Source: an uncultured Burkholderiales bacterium
GTDB lineage: Bacteria; Pseudomonadota; Gammaproteobacteria; Burkholderiales; Burkholderiaceae_C
DNA length: 64,000 nucleotides
Direction: 5' to 3'
Assembly (NCBI GenBank): GCA_945952065.1
Contig: CAMFGY010000016.1
Location: 31,274 to 95,273 of the forward strand
Part shown: piece by piece, positions 8,707 through 16,629 of the stretch
How the letters are laid out: each line of letters starts with the position of its first letter
How positions within the stretch are numbered: the first letter of the stretch is position 1
The notes under the pieces: model-generated
Database searches by the model: none
The model's input: the letters and a program-made list of their open reading frames with translations, nothing else
Told to the model about the DNA's origin: nothing
Program-made: the position numbers and the translations under genes

Positions 8707-10614
8707 TCAGTCTTTGCGAATGATGAAGCCGTCGTCGGTGCGCTCGTCGGCCTTGAATACGCCTTCCCAACGGTCGCCGCTGGGCCAGTGGAACACACCC
8801 TGGCCATGTTTAAGGCCGTCCACCCAGGCGCCGACATAACGTTCACCCGACTTCCACTGGTAGCTGCCCTGGCCGTGGGGCTTACCCTGGTGGAAGCTGC
8901 CTTCATAGCGATCGCCCGAGCTCATCTGCATCTTGCCTTCGCCATGCGGTTGTCCGGCCGAAATCTGCCCCTCGTAGCGATTGCCGTTGGCATAACGCAA
9001 GATGCCCTTGCCATGGGGTTTGTCTTGCACCCACTCGCCTTCGTAGTGCTGGCCGTTCTTCCAGGTGTAGCTGCCCTTGCCGTGGGGGATGCCTTGGCGG
9101 ATTTGGCCTTTGTAGACATCGCCGCTGGCATAGCTCAGCTGGCCTTCGCCGTCAGGGGTGCCGTCGATGACGCTGCCCTCATAGCGGTTGCCATTGGTGA
9201 ACTGCAGCTTGCCCATGCCTGTGGCCTTGTTCTGCACCCAATCGCCCTCGTAGCGCTGGCCATTGGCCCAGATGAACTCACCCTTGCCCTGCCGTTCGCT
9301 GCGCAGCAAAGCCCCGATATAGACATCGCCATTGGCCCATTCCACCCGCCCCGTACCGGTGACCACCTGACCCTCTTCGCGCACGAACTGGCCTTTGTAA
9401 TGGGTGTCACCCGCGCGCACATCCAGCTCTTGTGGCGCCGGTTTGGGGCGGTTGTCAGCCGGGGGGGGCGCAGGGCTTGGTGCAGGGGCTGCGGGCGCTG
9501 CGGCCGGTGTGGGCGCTGGGCTGGCTGCGGCCTTGTTGGCCGCTGTCGTTGCCGTTGCAGCCGTGGTCGCCGTTGCCGCGGCGCGGTTGCTCACCAAGGC
9601 CAAGGCGCTGGCGCCCACGGCCGCTGCGGTGGCCACAGCGGGGGCGCTGCCGGGCTTGGCGGCGGGACTTGTTGGCGCGCTGCCGGGCGCCTCGGGGGCG
9701 GCGGTGGCCACCCAGGGGGTGCCACGTTCACGCGCCAAAGCCTGCGCATTGTTGCCGGCCAACTCCAAGGCCGCCCCTTTGCACATGGCACTGGCTTTGC
9801 GCCACAGGGTCTCAGCGATTTGGGACTGCTGCTGGCGCTCGGTCACGTTCAGGCCCGATGAAGCCCCGCGGAACTTTTGGGTGAATTCGCGGGCGCGGTC
9901 GAACTGCGGCGCGCAGAACTCGGCGTTGTAGGCGTCGATCTCGGCTTGCTCACGGCGCTTGGCGGCAATTTGCTGCTGGCTGCCGGTGCAGTGTTCGGCG
10001 GCCAAATCCCACATGGTTTCGGCCTTGCTGTAGAGCGAGGCCGCCTCGGGCCAGCGGCGCTCCCCAAAGGCCTGCTTGGCCAAGTCTTGCAGGGCCGCCG
10101 CGTCGCGGTGCGAGACCTCACATTGCGAGCCTGCCGCTTGGCGTTCGGCGATCAGTCCGCGCTGCTTTTCCACATCGCTGAGGTTCTTTTGGGCCCGATC
10201 GCGCGCGCGGCCTTCACAAGCGTCCAAGGCCAAGGTCCATTGGGCAATGGCGCGGTCAAAAAGCTTGGCCAACTCGTCAACCGGCTTGTTTTGCGCCAGC
10301 GCCGTGGTGGCGCGCAGGTCGGTGGACATGGCGCGCTGCGTCAGCGTGGTGCAGCTGGGCGGTGGTGGGGGCGCTTCGCCGCCCTCGGGGGCCGAGGCGG
10401 CTGCCGCGGCACCGGCCACGGGCATCTCGGCCAGCGGCGCTTCAGGGGCTGCGCTCGGGGGCGGCGCGGAGGCTGCCTGGGCGGGAGGTAGTGCCGGTGG
10501 CGTGGGCGGTGTGGAAGAGGGGGCTTGCGCCATGGCCAGCGAGGCGCTGCAGGCCAGCAAGGCGCACAAGAGCGGTCGATGCATGGTCGTCAAGGTGCGG
10601 GGCCAAATGTGCAT
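8707..10614 (-). CDS. Secreted MORN-repeat protein
   Basis: A 635-residue protein with a signal peptide (LLCALLACSASLAMAQ), a proline/alanine-rich linker at about 30-80, a helical middle region, a second Ala/Pro-rich stretch at 300-400, and about ten MORN units over the last 230 residues (for example RYEGSF, HYEGEW, RYVGAW at 23-residue spacing). MORN repeats form extended beta sheets that bind proteins or lipids. The first ATG overlaps the stop of the upstream lipoprotein gene (TAATG), which argues for coupling; an ATG at 10584 gives a more usual signal peptide. The two genes are probably a functional pair at the envelope. Role unknown. Confidence 0.82.
   Translation of the reverse strand: MHIWPRTLTTMHRPLLCALLACSASLAMAQAPSSTPPTPPALPPAQAASAPPPSAAPEAPLAEMPVAGAAAAASAPEGGEAPPPPPSCTTLTQRAMSTDLRATTALAQNKPVDELAKLFDRAIAQWTLALDACEGRARDRAQKNLSDVEKQRGLIAERQAAGSQCEVSHRDAAALQDLAKQAFGERRWPEAASLYSKAETMWDLAAEHCTGSQQQIAAKRREQAEIDAYNAEFCAPQFDRAREFTQKFRGASSGLNVTERQQQSQIAETLWRKASAMCKGAALELAGNNAQALARERGTPWVATAAPEAPGSAPTSPAAKPGSAPAVATAAAVGASALALVSNRAAATATTAATATTAANKAAASPAPTPAAAPAAPAPSPAPPPADNRPKPAPQELDVRAGDTHYKGQFVREEGQVVTGTGRVEWANGDVYIGALLRSERQGKGEFIWANGQRYEGDWVQNKATGMGKLQFTNGNRYEGSVIDGTPDGEGQLSYASGDVYKGQIRQGIPHGKGSYTWKNGQHYEGEWVQDKPHGKGILRYANGNRYEGQISAGQPHGEGKMQMSSGDRYEGSFHQGKPHGQGSYQWKSGERYVGAWVDGLKHGQGVFHWPSGDRWEGVFKADERTDDGFIIRKD
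8750..9420. repeat. Tandem MORN coding repeats
   Basis: The 3' third of the MORN gene consists of roughly ten diverged units of about 69 bp, each encoding a YxGxW...HGxG...NG pattern. Divergence between units is high at DNA level, so the repeat is old and recombination between units should be limited. Confidence 0.75.
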
Positions 10615-11942
10615 TATTTTTTACTGCCGGATTCGGTCGGGATGTCCAGCATGGCGTCGATCAAACCGCGCGCGAAGCGGCCACTGCCGGGGTCGTTCGG
10701 GCTTTCAAAAGAAAAGGTCTCGGGGGCGGAGGCGAGCGGCATGGCGCCAATTTCCAGCGCCAGGTCGCTGGCTTTGAAGCCTCGCAGAATCGCCTGCACC
10801 TGGTCTTCGATGCCGCGGCCTTGCGCCAGCTTGCTGAGGGATTCGAGCCGCTCCAGATCCAGCGCAAAAGCATTGCCTGAGAGGCTGCGCTCCAGCATTT
10901 TCTGGTGCAGGCTGAAGCCCGCCAGCGGATTGCCGCCGAGCTTTTCGATCCGCTCGAAAGCCCATTGATCGGCGCGGTCGAACACGGTGGCGCCGACCCG
11001 GGCCACCCCCGACAAAGAGCTGCGGTTCACGGCGGCGGCTTGCAAGCCATTCATCACCTGTTGCTTGGTGAGTTCGCGAGCGGCGTCAATCAGCCCTTCG
11101 CGCATTTTTTGCGCCGCCAAGGCTTTGCCTTGCTCAATCAATTGCTGCTTGATGATTTCCGAGGCCACGGTTTGCGCCGCTTGCTTGGCCGCCGTGATGG
11201 CCGCCTCGGCGGCCAGCGCCGCGCCGCGCAAGCCGGTGGCCAGGGTCACCAAGTTGTAGAGCGTGCCCACAATCTTGGTGCCGTAGTGGTAGGTCTTCAT
11301 GCGCGCGCCGCCTTCTTCTGACAGGCCCTGGCTCCACAGCACGGCCCACAGCGCTTCGTCTTCATTGGGGTGGACTTGGCTGTATTCGAGCGAGTGCATG
11401 GTCAGCAGCCAGTGGTAGTCCTGCACGTCGGGCGTGTTGGGCGGCGCCAGGCGGGCATAGCCGCGGCAAACTTCAAACGGGGTCACCGCACGTTGTGCGC
11501 CGGTGCTGAGGGTGACAAAAAAAGGCTTGCCGTCATCCCGGCGCTCGGCCAGTTTGGCCAGCATTTTTTCGCTGTCTTCTTCTTTCTGGCCGGCGATGGC
11601 CTGGATTTTTTCGCCCAAGTTCAGCGGCGAGTTCGGGGCGGCGGCCACCACGGTCAGGCGCTCGTCCACTTGCAGGCCTCGCACCCAGGCCACCCGGTCG
11701 TTCTCGGCCCAGCCATAACTGGTGGCCACGGCAAAGGGCAACTCCCATTGCCGGTCACATGCGGGGTCTTTCAGGGCGGCGCTGCGCACAATGGCCGGAC
11801 GCAGGCTTTGCTCCCCAGCGCCGTAGTGACGAATATTGGCCAGCAAAGTCTCATCGACCTTGCGCCCGTCATCGACGGTGTACTTGGGCGCCGCACAGGC
11901 CGCCAGCAGCAGACACAGCAACAGAGCGAGTAGCGATTTCAT
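10614..11942 (-). CDS. Predicted lipoprotein of unknown function
   Basis: A 442-residue protein starting MKSLLALLLCLLLAAC, a type II signal peptide with lipobox cysteine at residue 16. An internal segment at about 75-130 (LQVDERLTVVAAAPNSPLNLGEKIQAI) looks like a degenerate PDZ-type fold. The middle is alanine-rich and helical (EAAITAAKQAAQTVASEI). I do not recognise a named family. The stop shares a base with the start of the MORN-repeat gene, so the two are likely cotranslated and may act together in the outer membrane or periplasm. ATG at 11942 was chosen because it begins the lipoprotein signal. Confidence 0.72.
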   Translation of the reverse strand: MKSLLALLLCLLLAACAAPKYTVDDGRKVDETLLANIRHYGAGEQSLRPAIVRSAALKDPACDRQWELPFAVATSYGWAENDRVAWVRGLQVDERLTVVAAAPNSPLNLGEKIQAIAGQKEEDSEKMLAKLAERRDDGKPFFVTLSTGAQRAVTPFEVCRGYARLAPPNTPDVQDYHWLLTMHSLEYSQVHPNEDEALWAVLWSQGLSEEGGARMKTYHYGTKIVGTLYNLVTLATGLRGAALAAEAAITAAKQAAQTVASEIIKQQLIEQGKALAAQKMREGLIDAARELTKQQVMNGLQAAAVNRSSLSGVARVGATVFDRADQWAFERIEKLGGNPLAGFSLHQKMLERSLSGNAFALDLERLESLSKLAQGRGIEDQVQAILRGFKASDLALEIGAMPLASAPETFSFESPNDPGSGRFARGLIDAMLDIPTESGSKK

Positions 11943-12051
11943 CGACGCAACGCAATGCCAAAAAGGCTGCAGTGTAGGGCGGCTCCATGGCATTGAGCTG
12001 ACGTTGTCGCGCGCCTGTTGCGAAACACCTCCATGCCATCAAATCCAAGCC

Positions 12052-12882
12052 TCAAAGGCGTGCAATTTCCGCAAGTGGGTCAAATGCGGCAGCGCTTTTG
12101 CTTTGCCAAGCCTGGATGGCTCGACCCATCTCGGCGGTGTCGAAAATGGCACTTTGCAACAGGCTCATTTGGTGCAAAGAAGCGGCCACCCCGTGGTCAC
12201 GAGCATGGTTCAAGGCCAATTTGCTGCCCGCGATGGCCAGTGGGGACTTGGCGGCAATCTGTCGCGCCACGCCCAGGGCGTGCGCCAAAAGTGCTTGCGG
12301 GTCAGGCAGCACCGCATTGACCAAGCCGCAGCTGAGTGCGCGTTCGGCCGGCAAGCGCTCGCCGGTATAGGCCAACTCACGAGCCAGGCCGGGCGGCATG
12401 AGCTGCTGCAGGCGTTGTAACACCCCCAAATCTGCCGTCATGCCGATATTGATTTCTTGCACGCTGAAGAAGGCATCGGCCGAGGCATAACGGATATCGC
12501 AGGCGGCAGCCAGATCCAGGGCGCCCCCAAAGCAGCCGCCTTGCACCGCGCAAATCACCGGGAAGCGTGCTTCGTCGAGGACGCTGAAGCAGGCCATCAG
12601 CTGGCGCAGCGATTCTTGAAAGCTCAGGCGGGCGCGGGCATTGCTGGTGTCCAGCAGGGCGTCTTGCCCGGCAAAGGTCTCCAAAGCCATGCCGGCGCTG
12701 AAATGCTTGCCGGTGGACGAAATCACCAGCACCCGCGCCTCGCCACTTTGGTGCAAACCCAACACCGCATCCCGCAGGGCTGGAAAAAAGGCAGGCGCCA
12801 TGGTGTTCATGCGCTCGGGGCGATTCAAGACCAGGTGAGCCAGGCCTTGGGCGTCGGTGTTCAAGCTGAAAAAGTCGTTCAT
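12052..12882 (-). CDS. Enoyl-CoA hydratase/isomerase family, dienoyl-CoA isomerase-like
   Basis: A 276-residue crotonase. The oxyanion-hole segments are HFSAGMAL near 60 and QGGCFGGALDL near 115. Asp123, Glu143 and Asp151 reproduce the 20- and 8-residue spacing of the three catalytic acids of rat delta3,5-delta2,4-dienoyl-CoA isomerase, and CDIRYASADAFF resembles that subfamily closely. The likely role is isomerising 3,5-dienoyl-CoA during degradation of odd-position unsaturated fatty acids. It is a single gene. The ATG at 12882 was chosen over a TTG five codons earlier. Confidence 0.88.
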   Translation of the reverse strand: MNDFFSLNTDAQGLAHLVLNRPERMNTMAPAFFPALRDAVLGLHQSGEARVLVISSTGKHFSAGMALETFAGQDALLDTSNARARLSFQESLRQLMACFSVLDEARFPVICAVQGGCFGGALDLAAACDIRYASADAFFSVQEINIGMTADLGVLQRLQQLMPPGLARELAYTGERLPAERALSCGLVNAVLPDPQALLAHALGVARQIAAKSPLAIAGSKLALNHARDHGVAASLHQMSLLQSAIFDTAEMGRAIQAWQSKSAAAFDPLAEIARL

Positions 12883-13036
12883 GGCGCTTTGTTTCAAAAA
12901 GAGATGGGACAGTGGGGTCGAGCCTAGCGTTTCTCTCGCTGCGGGACTATCCGCTGCGTGACACGTGGCTTGGGTACTTCTACCGACCGGGCAAGCCCTG
13001 GGCTGGGCCGAGGTGCCGCTTGCCTACACTGGGCGC

Positions 13037-13903
13037 ATGCGTACCTTGAGATGTGATGATGGCGTGCCGCTGCACTGGCGCCAATGGAGCAAGCCCGGCC
13101 TGGAGCCGGCGCGGGGCACGGTGCTGATTGTTCACGGCCTGGGCGAGCACATGGGGCGTTATGAGGCGGTGGCGGCGCGGCTCAACAGCTGGGGCTGGCA
13201 TGTGGTGGGCCACGATCAGCGCGGCCATGGCGCGTCGGGCGGCGCTCGCGGTGACGTCAAAAATGAAGAGCGGCTGCTCAAAGATTTGGCCTTGGTCATT
13301 GATGAGCTGCGGTCGGATGCGGTGCTGAGCAAAGGCCCTTTGCTCTTGCTCGGGCACAGCATGGGCGGGCTGATTGCGTCCCGCTTTGTGGCCGGTGGCC
13401 TGGCTGCCAGCAGCGGCGGCCAACTGCCTGCTTGGTTCCGACCTGTGGATGGGCTGGTGTTGTCCTCGCCCGCCTTGGACCCCGGCATGTCGGGCTTTCA
13501 GCGGCTGCAATTGGCCGTGGGCGTGGCGCTCTTGCCGCATCTGGCCGTGGGCAATGGGCTCAAGCCCAGCTGGATTTCGCGCGACGCCGCGGTGGTGCGC
13601 GCCTATTTGGCTGACCCCTTGGTGCATGACCGCATCACGCCGACGCTGGCCAAGACGATTGTGGACGGCGGCGAATGGGTGCGCCAGCACGCCGCCGATT
13701 GGGTGGTGCCGACTCTCTTGATATGGGCGGGTGCTGATCGATGCGTGGACCCGGCAGGCAGCGCCGAATTCGCGGCTCAGGCGCCCCGCCCTTGCGTGGA
13801 AAGCCAGTGCTTCGACGGCTTGTTCCATGAAATCTTCAATGAGCCCGAGAAAGAACAGGTGTTCGCCTGTTTGCAGCGCTGGATTGCGGCGCGCTTCGGC
13901 TGA
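13037..13903 (+). CDS. Alpha/beta hydrolase, monoacylglycerol lipase-like
   Basis: A 288-residue serine hydrolase. The oxyanion segment is IVHGLGEHMGRYE, the nucleophile elbow LLGHSMGGLIASR, the acid WAGADRCVDP, and the catalytic histidine FDGLFHEIFNE, all as in monoglyceride lipases and lysophospholipase L2. DQRGHGASGG is a further family signature. It probably hydrolyses monoacylglycerol or lysophospholipid. The ATG at 13037 was chosen; TACACT lies six bases before it and no ribosome-binding site is visible, suggesting a leaderless message. Confidence 0.88.
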   Translation: MRTLRCDDGVPLHWRQWSKPGLEPARGTVLIVHGLGEHMGRYEAVAARLNSWGWHVVGHDQRGHGASGGARGDVKNEERLLKDLALVIDELRSDAVLSKGPLLLLGHSMGGLIASRFVAGGLAASSGGQLPAWFRPVDGLVLSSPALDPGMSGFQRLQLAVGVALLPHLAVGNGLKPSWISRDAAVVRAYLADPLVHDRITPTLAKTIVDGGEWVRQHAADWVVPTLLIWAGADRCVDPAGSAEFAAQAPRPCVESQCFDGLFHEIFNEPEKEQVFACLQRWIAARFG

Positions 13904-13977
13904 GGGCTGAGGGCTCTGAGAACAGGTCGGGCTGACCTAAACTAAGGGCTTCCCCCGCCACAAGCTGGAAGCCCATC

Positions 13978-15453
13978 ATGAACGCTCGCGACCCTTCGCT
14001 GCCACTGCAGCCCGACCAAGCCACGGCCATCGCCGACTTCGCCTCTCAAGTTTGGGACGATGAGATCGTCCCGGCCCTGACCCAGTACATCGCCATCCCG
14101 GCCAAAAGCCCGATGTTTGACGCCGACTGGGCCGCGAATGGCCATATCGAGAAAGTGCTGCGCGATGCGGCCAGCTGGGTGGAGAGCAAAAAGGTCGCGG
14201 GCCTGAAGTTGGAAGTGGTGCGCCTGCCGGGCCGCACGCCGGTGATCTTTTTTGAGGTGCCGGCCACCAAGGCCGACAGCACCGACACCATCGTGCTCTA
14301 CGGCCATCTGGACAAGCAACCCGAGTTCAGCGGCTGGCGCAATGACTTGGGGCCTTGGACGCCCAAGTATGAAGACGGCAAGCTCTATGGCCGTGGCGGC
14401 GCCGACGATGGTTATGCGGTTTACGCTTCGCTGACCGCCATCATGGCGCTGGACAAACAAGGCATTCCCCGCCCCCGCTGTGTGGGCATCATCGAGACCT
14501 GCGAAGAGTCGGGTTCTTACGACTTGCCGGCCTATCTGGATGTCTTGAAAGACCGTTTGGGCCAGGTGTCTTTGGTGGTCTGCCTGGACTCGGGCGCGGG
14601 TGACTACAACCAATTGTGGCTGACCACCTCGCTGCGCGGCATGGTCAGTGGCGTGCTCAAAGTCGAGGTTCTGACCGAAGGCATCCATTCGGGCGACGGC
14701 TCTGGCGTGGTGCCCTCGAGCTTTCGCATCATGCGCCAGGTCTTGGACCGTTTGGAAGACGCCAAGACCGGCCGGCTCTTGCCGGAAAGCTTCCATTGCG
14801 AGATCCCCAGCAATCGCATCGAGCAAGCCCAAGCCACGGCGGCGATCCTGAAAGACGAAGTCTATAAACGCCTGCCCTGGGCCTGCGGTGCCGACGGTGG
14901 CCCAGTCTTGCCGATGACGGCTGAGCCGGTCGAGGTGCTGCTGAACCGCACATGGCGGCCGACCTTGTCGGTGACCGGCGTGGAGGGCTTCCCGGCGTTG
15001 AACAATGCTGGCAATGTCTTGCGGCCCTTCACGGCGTTCAAGCTCTCGCTGCGCCTGCCGCCCCTGGTGGATGGCAATGAAGCCGCGCTGCGCCTGAAGG
15101 CCTTGTTGGAGGACAACGCGCCCTACAACGCCAAGGTGACTTTCGTGCCCGATGGTCGTGCAGGAGCTTATGGCGCCACCGGCTGGAACACGCCCGATCT
15201 GTCACCCTGGCTGAGCCAGGCTTTGAACCAGGCCAGTGAAACCCATTTCGGCGCGCCGGTGGGTTACATCGGCCAGGGCGGCACGATTCCCTTGATGAGC
15301 ATGCTGCAAAAAGGCTTCCCGGCGGCCCAGATGATGGTCTGCGGCGTGCTCGGCCCCAAGAGCAATGCCCATGGTCCCAACGAATTCCTGCATGTGCCCT
15401 ATGGCAAGCGCTTGACCGCCGCCGTGGCGCAGGTGATGGCCGCCCATCCTTGA
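13978..15453 (+). CDS. M20 family metallopeptidase (dipeptidase-like)
   Basis: A 491-residue M20 peptidase of the CNDP/ArgE/DapE group. Zinc-binding blocks are seen in order: VLYGHLDKQPE near 110, GRGGADDGYAVYA near 140, ETCEESGS near 177 and GVLGPKSNAHGPNEFLH near the C-terminus. The dimerisation lid occupies the middle. It likely hydrolyses dipeptides or acyl amino acids in the cytoplasm; no signal peptide is present. AAGCTGGAAG precedes the start. A terminator follows. Confidence 0.92.
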   Translation: MNARDPSLPLQPDQATAIADFASQVWDDEIVPALTQYIAIPAKSPMFDADWAANGHIEKVLRDAASWVESKKVAGLKLEVVRLPGRTPVIFFEVPATKADSTDTIVLYGHLDKQPEFSGWRNDLGPWTPKYEDGKLYGRGGADDGYAVYASLTAIMALDKQGIPRPRCVGIIETCEESGSYDLPAYLDVLKDRLGQVSLVVCLDSGAGDYNQLWLTTSLRGMVSGVLKVEVLTEGIHSGDGSGVVPSSFRIMRQVLDRLEDAKTGRLLPESFHCEIPSNRIEQAQATAAILKDEVYKRLPWACGADGGPVLPMTAEPVEVLLNRTWRPTLSVTGVEGFPALNNAGNVLRPFTAFKLSLRLPPLVDGNEAALRLKALLEDNAPYNAKVTFVPDGRAGAYGATGWNTPDLSPWLSQALNQASETHFGAPVGYIGQGGTIPLMSMLQKGFPAAQMMVCGVLGPKSNAHGPNEFLHVPYGKRLTAAVAQVMAAHP

Positions 15454-15490
15454 AGGCGAGTCGGTAGAGGGCCAGTAGGCTCCAGGAGAA

Positions 15491-15514
15491 AGGCGGCCAG
15501 AGGCCGCCTTTTTT
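15491..15514 (+). terminator. Intrinsic terminator after the M20 peptidase gene
   Basis: AGGCGGCC pairs with GGCCGCCT around an AGA loop, followed by a T-run on the plus strand. It lies 38 bp after the peptidase stop and just beyond the end of the convergent amgK. Confidence 0.88.
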
Positions 15515-15527
15515 GACCTGTTTGAAC

Positions 15528-16577
15528 TTAACGCAGGGTGAACGAGGTCTCGACCATGGTTCCTTGCAGGTCTTGCAGCAAATGGGTCAGCGGTGAAAGC
15601 TGCACATAGCGCGTGCTGACCTTGATGGCGTAGGCGAAAAAGCGCGGCAGGTCTTCGGCATAGCTGGGCTTGCCGTCGCGGTGCTTGAGGCGGCAAAAAA
15701 TCCCCAGGATCTTCAGGTGGCGCTGCAAGCCTGTCCATTCCAGCTGTTGCCAGAACTCGCCGAAGTCGGCATTGATGGGCAGGCCAAGCTTGCGCGCTTG
15801 TTCCCAGTAACGAACGGCCCAGTCCAACTCCTGCTCTTCGTCCCAAGAAATGAAGGTGTCGCGCAAGAGTGAGACGAGGTCGTAGCTGATCGGGCCTGCC
15901 ACGGCGTCTTGGAAGTCGAGAATGCCGGGGCTGGCGCTGGCCGGTTCGCACACCATCAAATTGCGCGGCATGTAGTCCCGGTGCATGGCGATGCGGGGCT
16001 GGTCGAGCATGTTTTTGACCAGCACATCGCAAGCATGGGCCCACCACTTTTGCTGGGTTTCGCTCCAGCTGCGGCCGTACTCGCGCTGCACACACCAGTC
16101 GACAAAGATCTGCAACTCGCGCCGGATGAAGGCCTCGTCATAGACCGGCAGGCGGCTGGCGTCCATCTTCAGCTGCCACTGCAGCAGCGTTTGGGTGGCG
16201 GCACGCATCAGCCGGTCCGCCTCGGCCGGTGTGGCGGCTTGCAGGGCCTTCAGATAGGTCAGATCGCCCAAGTCTTCGAGCAGCAAAAAGCCTTGCGCTG
16301 CATCAGCAGCGTGAACAGCGGGTGCATGCAAGCCGAGCTGCGCCATCTGTGCGGCGATTTCGATGAAGGAGGTGCAAGAGCCCGCTTCGGGCGGCGCATC
16401 CATGATGATGAAGCTTGGGCCGGCCTCGGCCTGGATGCGCAAATAGCGCCGGGCGCTGGCGTCCGCGCTGGCAATGGCGAGGGTTTCAAGACGCAGTCCA
16501 TGGCGGCTTTGCAGGCTTTGCAGCCAGGCCTCCAAGCGGTGCTTGCGTTGTTCGTCTGGCCAGGGGATGGAATTCAT
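15528..16577 (-). CDS. amgK: Anomeric MurNAc/GlcNAc kinase AmgK (aminoglycoside phosphotransferase fold)
   Basis: AmgK phosphorylates the anomeric carbon of N-acetylmuramate and N-acetylglucosamine so that wall sugars can be recycled straight to UDP-MurNAc. The 349-residue protein has the APH kinase fold: LLLEDLGDLTYL in the N-lobe, catalytic loop MHRDYMPRNLMV and metal-binding LDFQDAVAGPISYDLVSLL. The divergent position next to lptD-surA-rsmA is the same as in Pseudomonas. The usual partner murU (nucleotidyltransferase) is not beside it. The ATG at 16577 begins MNSIPWPDEQ. Confidence 0.88.
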   Translation of the reverse strand: MNSIPWPDEQRKHRLEAWLQSLQSRHGLRLETLAIASADASARRYLRIQAEAGPSFIIMDAPPEAGSCTSFIEIAAQMAQLGLHAPAVHAADAAQGFLLLEDLGDLTYLKALQAATPAEADRLMRAATQTLLQWQLKMDASRLPVYDEAFIRRELQIFVDWCVQREYGRSWSETQQKWWAHACDVLVKNMLDQPRIAMHRDYMPRNLMVCEPASASPGILDFQDAVAGPISYDLVSLLRDTFISWDEEQELDWAVRYWEQARKLGLPINADFGEFWQQLEWTGLQRHLKILGIFCRLKHRDGKPSYAEDLPRFFAYAIKVSTRYVQLSPLTHLLQDLQGTMVETSFTLR

Positions 16578-16629
16578 GCGGGGCGCTTCTCGGGTCGGTG
16601 TCGAGCCCGCAGCTCTCGCTGTCGGCCTC

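Noticed and set aside
8750..9420. Regularly spaced repeats considered as a CRISPR array
   Set aside because: Units are about 69 bp, diverged, without unique spacers, and encode MORN repeats in one open frame.
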